Of a DNA stretch of 64,000 nt, positions 18,419 through 27,238 are shown piece by piece. Origin of the DNA: Pedobacter sp. KBW06 (GTDB lineage: Bacteria; Bacteroidota; Bacteroidia; Sphingobacteriales; Sphingobacteriaceae); NCBI RefSeq assembly GCF_003852525.1, contig NZ_QAJL01000001.1, positions 1,873,268-1,937,267 of the forward strand, given 5' to 3'. Under the pieces are notes generated by a model, which saw only the letters and a list, made by a program, of their open reading frames with translations, did no database searches and had not been told where the DNA came from. Each line of letters starts with the position of its first letter. Position 1 is the first letter of the stretch. Position numbers and translations under genes: made by a program.

Positions 18419-18958
18419 TCAAGAATTTCGGATGCGGCTCAGCGTTTCGGGAGTCATCCGCAAATAAGCAGCGATATATTTTAAAGGAATGTGTTGAAAA
18501 AGGTCAGGACTCCGCTCGAGAACCCTTTGCAGGCGTTCTGTTGGAGAAACCGTCAGCAAGTCAATCTCCCGCTCCATTTGTTGTGCAATTACCGTTTCCA
18601 ATAAGCATTTGTACCCGTTTAAACTTTCAATGTCCTTATTTACAATTTCAAAAAGTTCTGCTTTGGAAATTACTTTTACGCTTGTCTTCCTAATGGCTTC
18701 CATATAAAATGCAGATGGGCTATCCTTAAGAAAAGAGGATAAAGAATTGATAATTGACCCCTGGTAGCCCAAACGAATGGTTTGCTCCTCTTGCGCCGAC
18801 AATAAGAAAACACGTACTGCACCAGATTCAATATAATACAGATTCTTTTCGATTTCTCCTTCTTTAAGCAGCAATTCCCCTCTGGAACAGATCCTTTTCT
18901 TTCCCAAAGTTTTCAATGAATTGATCAGACTTAATGTAAAAGCATGTTCTTCTCCCAT
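18419..18958 (-). CDS. Crp/Fnr-family transcriptional regulator
   Basis: cNMP-binding-fold regulator of 179 residues. The N-terminal barrel is visible in ICSRGELLLKEGEIEKNLYYIESGAVRVFLL and TIRLGYQGSIINSLSSFL. The C-terminal winged helix is LQHIPLKYIAAYLRMTPETLSRIR-like, in the position of the Crp recognition helix. It has no Fnr-type cysteine set. The ATG at 18958 is preferred to a GTG one codon earlier. It starts 12 bases after an SMI1/KNR4 gene and precedes the DinB-like gene, so the three may be one transcript. Confidence 0.87.
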   Translation of the reverse strand: MGEEHAFTLSLINSLKTLGKKRICSRGELLLKEGEIEKNLYYIESGAVRVFLLSAQEEQTIRLGYQGSIINSLSSFLKDSPSAFYMEAIRKTSVKVISKAELFEIVNKDIESLNGYKCLLETVIAQQMEREIDLLTVSPTERLQRVLERSPDLFQHIPLKYIAAYLRMTPETLSRIRNS

Positions 18959-18970
18959 CACAATTACCTT

Positions 18971-19414
18971 CTATTTTAATCTTATTTCTTCATGCCAATA
19001 GTACAATCCTTCGGGTTCAAAAATATCTCCTTTCAGGTATCTTTCCAGAAATTCTTTTAAAGATGAGGTCAATATGATCTCGACATCTGCGACATTAAAG
19101 ATTTCGTAACGGTTTTCAAACACCCTTAACGACCAAAAATCAGAGCTGACCAGGTAATCAGAAAAATGAAACCAATTGCTTCCATAATCTACCTGAAAAT
19201 CTGTGATCTCTTCCAGTTTCTTCACGTTAAACATGTGCTCCTCGCATTCAAAACCATTGCAAACCGAGTAGAATTCAATAAAATCTTCCGGCAACCTAAA
19301 ACCAATCTTTCTTTCAAAAGCTTCAATACTTTGAATGGAAGCAGCTGGGTTTATCGTTATTCCTTCCTTTAGGTGTTTTAACTGAATCTCAGATATAAGC
19401 CTGTACATCGTCAT
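18971..19414 (-). CDS. SMI1/KNR4 (SUKH) family protein
   Basis: Protein of 147 residues with the SUKH signature: IEAFERKIGFRLPEDFIEFYSVCNG at about 29-53, a short middle with W/F-rich segments, and a C-terminal LKEFLERYLKGDIF helix. SUKH proteins often act as immunity proteins to contact-dependent toxins, but many are orphans; no toxin gene adjoins this one. The start is the ATG at 19414; a second Met two codons in is possible. Confidence 0.82.
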   Translation of the reverse strand: MTMYRLISEIQLKHLKEGITINPAASIQSIEAFERKIGFRLPEDFIEFYSVCNGFECEEHMFNVKKLEEITDFQVDYGSNWFHFSDYLVSSDFWSLRVFENRYEIFNVADVEIILTSSLKEFLERYLKGDIFEPEGLYYWHEEIRLK

Positions 19415-19573
19415 AGATCTAAGGTACTTCTATCAGAAAACATTTGCCAATTTCACCTTAAAATAAAATTGGTTCACCAGAGGAAACTTTAGTAGCTTAG
19501 TATAAACCAAGCCGTTATTCTGATCACCATTTTTAAGGAGTGTCCTTAACGATTTCCCCTTAGCAAATACCAG

Positions 19574-19879
19574 CTATTCAAATACCGGTCTTAAAAATGT
19601 ACGCTCATAACTGATGATACACCTGTTTTCCTGGGCTATTCTGAACGTCTCCAGACATTCCGGATCCGTTTGCATCCGGTTTCTGTAAATTTCATAATCA
19701 GCCAGACTTGGAAATGAAAATAGTGCAAATGCGATATTGCTGGCTCCTTCGCTTGGCATAAAATAGCCATGATGTTGTCCGCCAAGACGGTTTACCAATT
19801 CTATCCATTTCTTACCATAGGCTTCAAAAGCAGCCAGTTGATAAGGATCAATAATATATTTTAAATGACAAGTAACCAT
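19574..19879 (-). CDS. NIPSNAP-family protein
   Basis: Small ferredoxin-like-fold protein of 101 residues: MVTCHLKYIIDPYQLAAFEAYGKKW at the start, LGGQHHGYFMPSEGASNIAF in the middle, and YEIYRNRMQTDPEC later, which is the usual NIPSNAP layout. The enzymatic role is unknown. It follows the DUF2255 gene by 9 bases, so they are probably cotranscribed. Confidence 0.82.
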   Translation of the reverse strand: MVTCHLKYIIDPYQLAAFEAYGKKWIELVNRLGGQHHGYFMPSEGASNIAFALFSFPSLADYEIYRNRMQTDPECLETFRIAQENRCIISYERTFLRPVFE

Positions 19880-19888
19880 AATCTTAAT

Positions 19889-20266
19889 TTATAAGGTAAA
19901 AAATTCCATTGTGAAATCGTTGTATTTCAATTCTGTGATTTCATTTACATAAGGTATATTTTCTTCCTGGGTGTATTTTGCTTTATAAGCCAGGCTAACC
20001 AATCCGTTCATTTTCTCATCCCTCAGCGGCAGTCCTTTCACATCAATTATTTGCGTTCCAAACTTTAACTGCCCTACTCCCTGACCAACAAATTCAGTAA
20101 ACCAGCTTCTATTGCTCATTCCCCAGCTTCTTGCGAAGATTCTTGAACCCACAGAAACCATCCAGATATCCAGAAATGCTGGTCTGCTTGTTCCCCCTTT
20201 TATTCCTATCAGATTATTGGTACTAAGGTATTTTATCAGCGCTGCAGAAGTTAAGTCTTTATCCAT
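19889..20266 (-). CDS. DUF2255-family protein
   Basis: Protein of 125 residues resembling DUF2255: RPAFLDIWMVSVGSRIFARSWG, then SWFTEFVGQGVGQLKFG, and VSLAYKAKYTQEENIPYV, the arrangement seen in this small split-barrel-like family, often linked to nitroreductase or pyridoxamine oxidase-like proteins. It is upstream of, and probably cotranscribed with, the NIPSNAP gene. Confidence 0.75.
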   Translation of the reverse strand: MDKDLTSAALIKYLSTNNLIGIKGGTSRPAFLDIWMVSVGSRIFARSWGMSNRSWFTEFVGQGVGQLKFGTQIIDVKGLPLRDEKMNGLVSLAYKAKYTQEENIPYVNEITELKYNDFTMEFFTL

Positions 20267-20880
20267 ATTTTCTTTCCAGGAATCAAATATTTCCCGGATG
20301 CCCTAAATTAGTCAAGTTTATTTCATTTTTCTATTAATTTTACGCGTTCATCATCCATCGCTGCATTCCGGGATCTGATTGTTCTTCCAGCATCAGGAAC
20401 AGCTGCTCAAGCCTTAAAATTCTAATTTTCAAGCCAATAACAGACCGGTTAACGTAAAAGAAATCAGTACTGCCATAAAAGTTATTCCGTCATAAAAACC
20501 GCAACTTAATTACACGCTAATATTTAGAATCGTGCATTGCTTTTTTAAAATAATTAAACATTGTGATTGTCAATATATTGACTTAGCTTTAGCTTGATAT
20601 TATTGCCATGATGAGGTGTTAAAATTTTTAGTTTTTTATTCCTGAATCATTTTTAACATCAAATTAAACAGGTTGATTTTAACCCTTTAGTTAAAATCAA
20701 TCAGATGTATGATTAGCTGCTCTCAAACCAGCAAACTTCTTGCCTCAACTCAATAAACTATATATCACGGTATATGGCTTATTGACCATAAGTAGATCGT
20801 TGATCAGCTATCAATCTTTTTCAAAGGCGGATACCGAAAAGCCTGAATAGAGTAGGTACCACTAATATTTAGACAAAAAT
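20267..20880. other. Gene-free intergenic region
   Basis: About 610 AT-rich bases between the divergent DUF2255 gene and the DyP partner gene. No open frame of interest, tRNA or strong hairpin terminator was seen. It must carry both divergent promoters. Confidence 0.5.
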
Positions 20881-21573
20881 ATGTCAACTGCAGTTAACCC
20901 TCTCACCTTTATCAGTGCACCAGAACAACAGCACATGCTGTTCCTTTTTTTACCCATAACCAAAGGCACCTGGAAAACAGCTTTAGCCGGTGTTCATGAA
21001 CTTCAAAAACAAGCATTACAGGTTTCTGATCCGGGTCCCGATTTACGCGCTTCTACAGGAGTACACTTTTTTCTTTTCTATGCATTGCCGGCAAACACGA
21101 GGCCTGCACTTAATGTAACCAGTTTTCAAACTGAACAGGATAAAGACCTGCTTGTGGTACAAGCCATATATGACGCTGATTTTGCACCCTATATTGGTTC
21201 ATTCGTTCAGCAACCTACAATTGCCGCCGGTCTGGATCTGATTGTTGAACTTTTAGACGAAAGCAATATCCCGGGGATAGATCCAAATGGACCTAACTCT
21301 GCGAACTTTATCAAAGACAAAGGAGGAGTAGCGTCTAACCCTGATGCGTTCAATTGCCTGCTCATGAATTATAACTTCGCAAACCCCGTAGTTCCGGGAG
21401 CAGCTTATATTGATCCAAAGACGATTAAAAATCCAATTTTTGGCGCAACTTTCCCCGGGCTTACGGTCGGAAAAATCCTTCAATATTATCCCAATGCAAA
21501 TCAGTTATGGCCTTTTCCTCCGGCAAAAAATGTAGTTTTCGGAAAATCCATACAGCCTCAATGTAATTCATAG
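20881..21573 (+). CDS. Hypothetical protein, partner of the DyP-type peroxidase
   Basis: 230 residues without a signal peptide or membrane segment, and no family I recognise. Visible features are an N-terminal block (SAPEQQHMLFLFLPITKG) that looks like a ferredoxin-like fold strand-helix start, the HFFLFYALPA strand, and Pro/Asn-rich C-terminal loops (PNANQLWPFPPAKN). It lies 24 bases upstream of the DyP-type peroxidase on the same strand, so it is probably a cotranslated partner. The start is the ATG at 20881. Confidence 0.75.
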   Translation: MSTAVNPLTFISAPEQQHMLFLFLPITKGTWKTALAGVHELQKQALQVSDPGPDLRASTGVHFFLFYALPANTRPALNVTSFQTEQDKDLLVVQAIYDADFAPYIGSFVQQPTIAAGLDLIVELLDESNIPGIDPNGPNSANFIKDKGGVASNPDAFNCLLMNYNFANPVVPGAAYIDPKTIKNPIFGATFPGLTVGKILQYYPNANQLWPFPPAKNVVFGKSIQPQCNS

Positions 21574-21597
21574 CGGATCCATCTAATTCAAGTCGAT

Positions 21598-23130
21598 ATG
21601 ACAGGTACTCCTTCAAATACTGCCCTTGATGATATCCAGGGGTTGATACTCCGTGGCTATAATTTTCAGCACATACGGTACATCATTTTAAAAATACAAA
21701 ACCCATTGGGAGCACAAAAATTTTGTGCAGCATTGTTGCCGGAAAGCGAGTCGCCGCTTAGTATCACTACTGCAACGCCATGGTCCGGAGGAATAAAACC
21801 TGCGTATTGTTTAAACCTGGGTGTCTCCTATTCTGGTTTGATCCAGCTAATAGGAAAAGACAATTGTTCTTCCGTGGCTAAAGCCAGCCCGAAACTTTTC
21901 AATATCTATCCGCAAGGCGCCACGGATCTGAACAATACAGAACTGATAGGTGATACAGATGAAAGTGCTCCGGCCAATTGGTGGAGCAGATCGGGAGGAT
22001 GGCTGCTGCCGGAGCCACCAACGGCAACCGGTAATGAATTACACCTACAGCTGACCCTATATGTGAATGTGCCCGAAGACAGAGATAAATATTATGATCT
22101 TTTACTAGGTATGATTCCTGTTATCGCCGGCCAACCTGCATTGGTACCTGCGTTTTTTAAAGATTCCGATCCTATTAAAGTAGGTGAAGACCTGGACTAC
22201 ATCCATTTTGGTTATAAGGATAGCTTATCTCAACCCCGCGTTGGTGAAGTGCCATGGAACAAAACTGCCAATCGGTTAAAAAATGGAATCAGTACCATAG
22301 ATGACCGTCCAATTGTGCCAGCTTATCATTTTGCGATTAGCCTTGACAAAAATGTACCCTACAGAGCTCATCCATTGCTGCTAAACGGTAGCTTCGCGGC
22401 TTTCCGTTTGTTATATCAGGATGTTGAAGCTTTCAATGCCTTTATCAATAAAAGCTCAAACCCCGAATTGGTTGCCGCTAAAATGTGTGGCCGCTGGTTT
22501 GACGGAACTCCTTTGGAAGTATCACCGGATGGGGAGGATAAAACCCTTAAGGATTTTGACTATACCAACTTTAATTACATTACTGCAACTCCCAACCAAA
22601 AAGGCCCCAGGACTGAAGATAACCTTGGCCAGCTTTGTCCGTATGCATCTCATATCCGCAGGGCTAATCCCAGGGATGACGCTTATGTTAAAGGGAATGA
22701 ACCTGTAAACGGTAAGCCGCAGTACGCGGGCCAGCATCGGGTAATGCGCCGTGCTTCACCATACGGACCTGTTTATCAGCCAGGAGAGGCATCGGGTATA
22801 CAAAGAGGTTTGGTAGGCTTATTTATTGGAGCCGATCTTTTCAATCAATTCCAATTCATTATGAGCCAATGGATCTCGGCGGGTTCATTCCGGAATCCTG
22901 ATACACCGAACAACAGTGGCATAGATCCGCTATTCGGGCCCCAGCCAGATGATCCGGACCCAAATCATCAAAATCTGGAATACTATGTAGGACAGAATGG
23001 AAATAATCCGCCGTATGAAGATTTAACCGGCCTTACCCGCTTTATTCGCACCGATGGCAGTCTCTATGTGTTCCTGCCGGGAATAAACGCACTAAGGTAC
23101 CTATCAGAAGGAAAAATACCGACGATATAA
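21598..23130 (+). CDS. DyP-type haem peroxidase-like protein
   Basis: Peroxidase-fold protein of 510 residues. DyP features in order: DDIQGLILRGYNF at the start; FGYKDSLSQP at about 204-213, which keeps the distal Asp (D208) of the GxxDG motif but has Ser in place of the second Gly; LLNGSFAAFRLLYQDVEAF; KMCGRWFDGTPLEVSP; and LCPYASHIRRANPRDD with the likely proximal haem His352, followed by MRRASPYGP with Arg384/385. No signal peptide or Tat motif is present, so it is probably cytosolic or encapsulated, though no encapsulin gene is nearby. The unusual 230-residue partner gene precedes it. Confidence 0.85.
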   Translation: MTGTPSNTALDDIQGLILRGYNFQHIRYIILKIQNPLGAQKFCAALLPESESPLSITTATPWSGGIKPAYCLNLGVSYSGLIQLIGKDNCSSVAKASPKLFNIYPQGATDLNNTELIGDTDESAPANWWSRSGGWLLPEPPTATGNELHLQLTLYVNVPEDRDKYYDLLLGMIPVIAGQPALVPAFFKDSDPIKVGEDLDYIHFGYKDSLSQPRVGEVPWNKTANRLKNGISTIDDRPIVPAYHFAISLDKNVPYRAHPLLLNGSFAAFRLLYQDVEAFNAFINKSSNPELVAAKMCGRWFDGTPLEVSPDGEDKTLKDFDYTNFNYITATPNQKGPRTEDNLGQLCPYASHIRRANPRDDAYVKGNEPVNGKPQYAGQHRVMRRASPYGPVYQPGEASGIQRGLVGLFIGADLFNQFQFIMSQWISAGSFRNPDTPNNSGIDPLFGPQPDDPDPNHQNLEYYVGQNGNNPPYEDLTGLTRFIRTDGSLYVFLPGINALRYLSEGKIPTI

Positions 23131-23181
23131 ATCATTCTATAGCTCAACAAAAGCTAACTGTAAAAAAGAGCTCATTTAAAC

Positions 23182-23256
23182 AAAAGGACGGCCTTAAAAA
23201 GCTTAGAATTCTTTGCTGGGGAGGTACCAGATTACCAGCAAAGAATTTGTCCTTTT
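23182..23256. terminator. Bulged hairpin terminator between DyP and msrA
   Basis: An outer 8-base stem (AAAAGGAC at 23182-23189 with GTCCTTTT at 23249-23256) encloses a perfect 13-base stem (AATTCTTTGCTGG at 23207-23219 with CCAGCAAAGAATT at 23235-23247). It lies between convergent genes and can serve both. Confidence 0.75.
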
Positions 23257-23261
23257 TCAGC

Positions 23262-23756
23262 TCAGGATGATAATTTCCAATCGGGTCTTTCAAAATGACA
23301 GGTATACCCGTAAGGCTGCTTTTGCAAATAATCCTGATGTTCCTCTTCAGCATTCCAGAAATCAGTTGCAGGAACAACTTCTGTTACAATTGGTCCGGGC
23401 CAGATTCCGGAGGCTTCCATATCGGCAATTAATGTATTTGCAGTATCACGCTGTGTTTCATCCATAAAGAAGATAGCAGAACGATAAGAAGTGCCGATAT
23501 CATTTCCCTGCCTGTTTCGTGTTGTTGGGTTATGAATCTGAAAGAAATATTCAAGAAGTGCACGATAGGATAAAAGTTCGGGATCAAATACGATTTCTAT
23601 GGCTTCCGCATGTGTCCCATGGTTTCTATAAGTTGCATTGGGAACATCTCCTCCTGTGTATCCGACTACCGTCGAAATCACACCAGGATATTGCCTGATT
23701 AGTTCTTCTACTCCCCAAAAACAGCCGCCGGCCAGAATTGCTTTTTCAGTATCCAT
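23262..23756 (-). CDS. msrA: Peptide-methionine (S)-S-oxide reductase MsrA
   Basis: Repairs oxidised methionine (S-sulfoxide) with thioredoxin. 164 residues from the ATG at 23756, which follows an AAAAGAAAAGGAT leader; the longer reading adds an unconserved TTG-initiated stretch. The active site GGCFWG has Cys12, followed by the [26 protein letters not shown] signature, [20 protein letters not shown], and the C-terminal [18 protein letters not shown]. Length and motifs are normal for the family. Confidence 0.95.
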   Translation of the reverse strand: MDTEKAILAGGCFWGVEELIRQYPGVISTVVGYTGGDVPNATYRNHGTHAEAIEIVFDPELLSYRALLEYFFQIHNPTTRNRQGNDIGTSYRSAIFFMDETQRDTANTLIADMEASGIWPGPIVTEVVPATDFWNAEEEHQDYLQKQPYGYTCHFERPDWKLSS

Positions 23757-24239
23757 ATCCTTTTCTTTTTTTATAGAATAAAGATACACTGCCGGTGCCT
23801 AAATGACAAAGAAATTGAAAATGATGATTTCCCGTTTACATACCTCCCAAAAACATCCTGCTTTATCAATGTCTGAGTGATACCCGAGCTATGCCATTAT
23901 TTCTATTTAAAAAGTACAGCCAGTGAAACATAAAACACAGAGCAGACAGCAGTTAAAGTCGTTCCATAAATTCCAATGCTTTTTCAATAAGCGATTACTC
24001 CTGCAGGATCAAATTAAACTGGTAAAATTTCACAAAACCATGTTGGAACCGGAAAAGAAAACAGGGCAAACATCATCGCAATGCATGAAAATCAGATAAC
24101 AATTAAACAAATAGATATTCACAAGATATAATTACACTTAATTATTTAGTTACAATTAATCAATTGTCTATTATAATTCACATATTTAATTTAAGCCTAC
24201 ATTGATTCGTAGCCGAATTTAAAAACTTAAAAAAATATT
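23757..24239. other. AT-rich gene-free region upstream of the leader peptide
   Basis: About 480 bases between msrA and the small Cys-rich peptide gene. The last 130 bases before the peptide are almost entirely A/T and hold its promoter. No open frame or RNA gene was seen. Confidence 0.45.
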
Positions 24240-24467
24240 ATGAGAAATTTAAAAGAGGTTCAAAAGTTATCAAGAAAAGATTTAAAACACGTAATGGGCG
24301 GAGGCCCGATTGACCCTGTTGGTTGTAATTGTTTCTGTTACACCGGTCATGTAAAATCGAGACATTCCTGCAGAACATTGTGCGCAGATGGTTCTATACC
24401 TGGTGTAGACTCTTTCCCAGAAGGAGGTTCAGCATCAGATTGCGGTTACCCTCCTCAATTGCATTAG
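24240..24467 (+). CDS. Cys-rich double-glycine leader peptide (bacteriocin-like precursor)
   Basis: Peptide of 75 residues. The N-terminus has a double-glycine leader (LSRKDLKHVMGGG at 10-22), the type cut and exported by ABC transporters with a C39 peptidase domain. The core contains six Cys (29, 31, 33, 44, 48, 68), including a CxCxC cluster, and many Gly, Ser and Pro. Such orphan precursors occur in Bacteroidota with leaders of the form LSRxxLKxxxGG. No transporter, modification enzyme or immunity gene is adjacent. It has its own AT-rich promoter region and a clear terminator at 24484. The product could be a bacteriocin, a signal, or an unmodified secreted peptide; the function is not known. 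Confidence 0.82.
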   Translation: MRNLKEVQKLSRKDLKHVMGGGPIDPVGCNCFCYTGHVKSRHSCRTLCADGSIPGVDSFPEGGSASDCGYPPQLH

Positions 24468-24483
24468 CCTAACCCGGGTTAAA

Positions 24484-24520
24484 AAAAGATGGCCTTAAAA
24501 TGTGGTGAAGGCCATCTTTT
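24484..24520 (+). terminator. Hairpin terminator after the leader peptide gene
   Basis: A perfect 13-base stem (AAAAGATGGCCTT at 24484-24496 with AAGGCCATCTTTT at 24508-24520) and an 11-base loop, right after the peptide stop. It supports the peptide being a real, monocistronic gene. Confidence 0.87.
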
Positions 24521-24568
24521 ACATTCATTTCAGGATTGCTGATAAGCTTTAAATTTCCGTGATGAAGA

Positions 24569-25210
24569 TTATTTAGCGTTGATCTTTAAATTTTTCCAAC
24601 TTCCGGCGGAGCCTGTTCCTACCCAATACCCAAGCATTTTTCCACCGGTATCCACTAATGACTCCAATTCAAGAGCCGCGGTGTTATTTCCGTTCACATA
24701 GACACTTATCCTCGCTTCCGATACGACTATTTTTACATGGAACCATTGATTGGGATCAGGCTCAGGTACAACCGGCTTTTCATATTTATTAGGAAAATCA
24801 GTCCGAAGTTTTGGCCAGTCGTATTTTGGACTTGTAATGTATTGTACGGCATGAGCCTTTCTGACCGGGTCTGTTGAGCGGAAATTAAAAGGCCGGAAAT
24901 ACACCGCTTCATAGGTAGTATCATTCAGTCCGTGAAAAGCGATGCCCACAAAGCTTCCCTGAAATTCGTCCTTTCCTTTGACATCAAACTCAATTACCCC
25001 TTTGACGAATGTCTTTCCTTTAATCCATGCGATCCCAACGCCCTTTGCCTGATTCAAGTGGATGGTTCCGTACTTCTTATCCGAACTGACAGTGCGGTTA
25101 ACTGTTCTGTACTTTTCTTTTAAATCCTGTGCCCGGGCGGTTTTAGCAGCACTTACAATGATCAGCAATGAGACAACCATTGTTGAAAGACCAATTACTT
25201 TTTTTGTCAT
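24569..25210 (-). CDS. Secreted lamG-like (DUF1080-type) protein
   Basis: Exported protein of 213 residues with a signal peptide (about 1-27, ending TARAQ). The rest is a beta-sandwich of the concanavalin A/DUF1080 type: VIEFDVKGKDEFQGSFVGIAFHG, YEAVYFRPFNF, WFHVKIVVSEARISVYVNG, and the C-terminal SWKNLKIN. DUF1080 proteins bind or hydrolyse glycans, but no catalytic assignment is possible here. It is divergent from a membrane-anchored protein whose C-terminal part has a similar fold. Confidence 0.78.
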   Translation of the reverse strand: MTKKVIGLSTMVVSLLIIVSAAKTARAQDLKEKYRTVNRTVSSDKKYGTIHLNQAKGVGIAWIKGKTFVKGVIEFDVKGKDEFQGSFVGIAFHGLNDTTYEAVYFRPFNFRSTDPVRKAHAVQYITSPKYDWPKLRTDFPNKYEKPVVPEPDPNQWFHVKIVVSEARISVYVNGNNTAALELESLVDTGGKMLGYWVGTGSAGSWKNLKINAK

Positions 25211-25333
25211 AAATTGTTATACTTTTAAATGATTTAGATCCGGCAAATGTGAATAATAATTAAAGCAGCGCCTGTTCAATCCTGCGTCAAATGTGTGCAA
25301 ATACAGGTAAGTTTATAAATTGATAGACATTGA

Positions 25334-26638
25334 ATGAATAACAGTTTAGAAATAAAACATATTAAAAAGTGTCTGGAATTAATAGAAAACAGGCTAAACT
25401 GGGGTCCAGGCAGCGACTGGAAAGGTTATGATTTTGAAAAGCTGAGTATAGAGATCCAGGAGGCCACTGCTGTAGTCTTGAGTGTGACGACGCTGAAGAG
25501 ACTCTGGGGAAAACTGAAATATACCAATGTCCCCACTGCCACCACATTGAATACACTGGCAAAATTTGCAGGCTATCAGGATTGGAGAACGTTTAAGCAC
25601 AAGGAACCATTGGAATACCCAGAAAGCGCGGTACCGGAAGGGGCAATGACGGAGGTCGCAGTAAAGGAAAAGAAGATCAGGAAGACCTCTGAAAAATGGA
25701 AATACTGGTCGCTGGGATTCTTTTCGGTACTCGTTATGATAACCGGCTTATTACTTTTATCGAACATGAATACCGCAATACCCATCATTGATGCCTCAGC
25801 ATATAAATTCAGCAGTAATAAAATCAAAACAGCAGGAGTTCCCAACTCGGTCATTTTTAATTACGATGCAACAGCTGCCCGTACAGATGCTGTCTTTATT
25901 AGCCAATCCTGGGATGTGAGCCGAAAAGTAGCGGTATCACGACAGAAGAACATATACTCCGCCATCTATTATAATCCCGGTTATTACCGGGCAAAGCTGA
26001 TCATTGAAAATCAAATCGTAAAAGAGCATGACCTCATGATTTCATCTGACGGATGGATGGCCATGATCTATAAGGATGGAAACGTTCCGCTTTACTTTAA
26101 AAAAGAGGAGGTACTGAAAGACCATCGGGTAGAAGTCAATGAAGAACTATTGTCCAGCTATCATCTTCCTTTACAACCGTCTTTGCCTGCCTTGCGCTTT
26201 TATAACGTACAGGATATGGGAGGCATTAAGAATGATCATTTTATTTTTGAAACCAGCCTGAAAAGTGATTTTAGTAGAGGTACTGCTGCCTGCCAGCGCG
26301 TGGAAGTGCTGATCATGTGCAAAAATGACGTCATTATCATACCACTTTCTTCTAAAGGCTGTGTAGGTGACCTGTCACTATATGCAGCGGGGACAGAGGT
26401 ACAAAGTAAGGATGCAGACCTCTCGAAATTTGGTTGTGACCTGGATCAATGGGTAGCGCTCAGGGTCGAAAGTAAAAACCGACACCTGCGTTTTTTCATC
26501 AATGGTGAACAGGCCTACTCAGTTACCTTTCCAAATGAACCCTCTGATATAATCGGATTACAATATCGTTTCAGCGGTACCGGTGCAGTAAAAAACACCA
26601 GGCTTATCAAAGACCGGCAAGTGATTAACCTGGAATAG
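25334..26638 (+). CDS. Membrane protein with N-terminal DNA-binding-like domain and extracytoplasmic lamG-like domain
   Basis: 434 residues in three parts. Residues 1-95 are helical, with SVTTLKRLWGK and a TATTLNTLAKFAGYQDWRTF helix-turn-helix-like pattern. One membrane helix lies at about 126-144 (WSLGFFSVLVMITGLLLLSN). The extracytoplasmic part has a carboxypeptidase-like or PKD-like beta region (about 170-250), then a lamG-like sandwich (about 290-430, DQWVALRVESKNRHLRFFING). The topology fits a one-component sensor that reads an external ligand and acts on DNA inside. The divergent lamG-like secreted gene at 24569 is the likely partner or target (inference). Confidence 0.72.
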   Translation: MNNSLEIKHIKKCLELIENRLNWGPGSDWKGYDFEKLSIEIQEATAVVLSVTTLKRLWGKLKYTNVPTATTLNTLAKFAGYQDWRTFKHKEPLEYPESAVPEGAMTEVAVKEKKIRKTSEKWKYWSLGFFSVLVMITGLLLLSNMNTAIPIIDASAYKFSSNKIKTAGVPNSVIFNYDATAARTDAVFISQSWDVSRKVAVSRQKNIYSAIYYNPGYYRAKLIIENQIVKEHDLMISSDGWMAMIYKDGNVPLYFKKEEVLKDHRVEVNEELLSSYHLPLQPSLPALRFYNVQDMGGIKNDHFIFETSLKSDFSRGTAACQRVEVLIMCKNDVIIIPLSSKGCVGDLSLYAAGTEVQSKDADLSKFGCDLDQWVALRVESKNRHLRFFINGEQAYSVTFPNEPSDIIGLQYRFSGTGAVKNTRLIKDRQVINLE

Positions 26639-26646
26639 TTCGTCTT

Positions 26647-27228
26647 TTATCCGAACTGTTTCGGTTTCATTTTTTTGGCGGCAAGTTCCACTATTTCGGT
26701 CATTCTCTTTTGTCGTGTTTCTGAACGTTTGGCAAGAACAAGCCATTGCAGAATACCTTTTCTGACAGACTTGCTCAAACTTAGAAAAAATTCTTTTGCT
26801 CCTGATTTGTTATCCAGCGCTTTTTCCAGGTCTTCCGGTATGGTCAATTCTTCTACATTATCTAAAATTTTCCAGGAACCATTTTGTTTTGCAGTTTCAA
26901 TGCGCTCAAGACCCGCCTTAGTCATCATTCCATTATTAATTAGTCGTTCTACCTTTCCCTTGTTAACTTTTGACCAGACACTATTCGGTTTCCGTTTACA
27001 GAAAAACTGCATAAATGTATCCTCGTCAAGGGATTTTTTAGTACTGTCTATCCAGCCAAAACAAAGGGCTTCGTCAACAGCATCACTGTAGTTTATGGTA
27101 GGAACATTACATTTCTTTTTATAGTAAACAAGCCAAACAGATGGTTTGGAACTGTGATTCTTCGTCAACCATTCTCTCCAATCTTGCTGGCTTGCCGGAC
27201 AAAAAGTTTCTATCGCTTCTTTTTCCAT
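26647..27228 (-). CDS. YdeI/OmpD-associated family protein
   Basis: 193 residues with the YdeI family layout: an N-terminal DWREWLTKNHSSKPSVWLVYYKK, the YSDAVDEALCFGWIDSTKK signature, a central RKPNSVWSKVNKGKVERL, and a C-terminal helix SVRKGILQWLVLAKRSETRQKRM. Family members are linked to bacteriocin or stress tolerance, without a settled biochemical role. It follows the DUF1761 gene by 10 bases and is probably in the same transcript. Confidence 0.9.
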   Translation of the reverse strand: MEKEAIETFCPASQQDWREWLTKNHSSKPSVWLVYYKKKCNVPTINYSDAVDEALCFGWIDSTKKSLDEDTFMQFFCKRKPNSVWSKVNKGKVERLINNGMMTKAGLERIETAKQNGSWKILDNVEELTIPEDLEKALDNKSGAKEFFLSLSKSVRKGILQWLVLAKRSETRQKRMTEIVELAAKKMKPKQFG

Positions 27229-27238
27229 AAGGGTTTCC

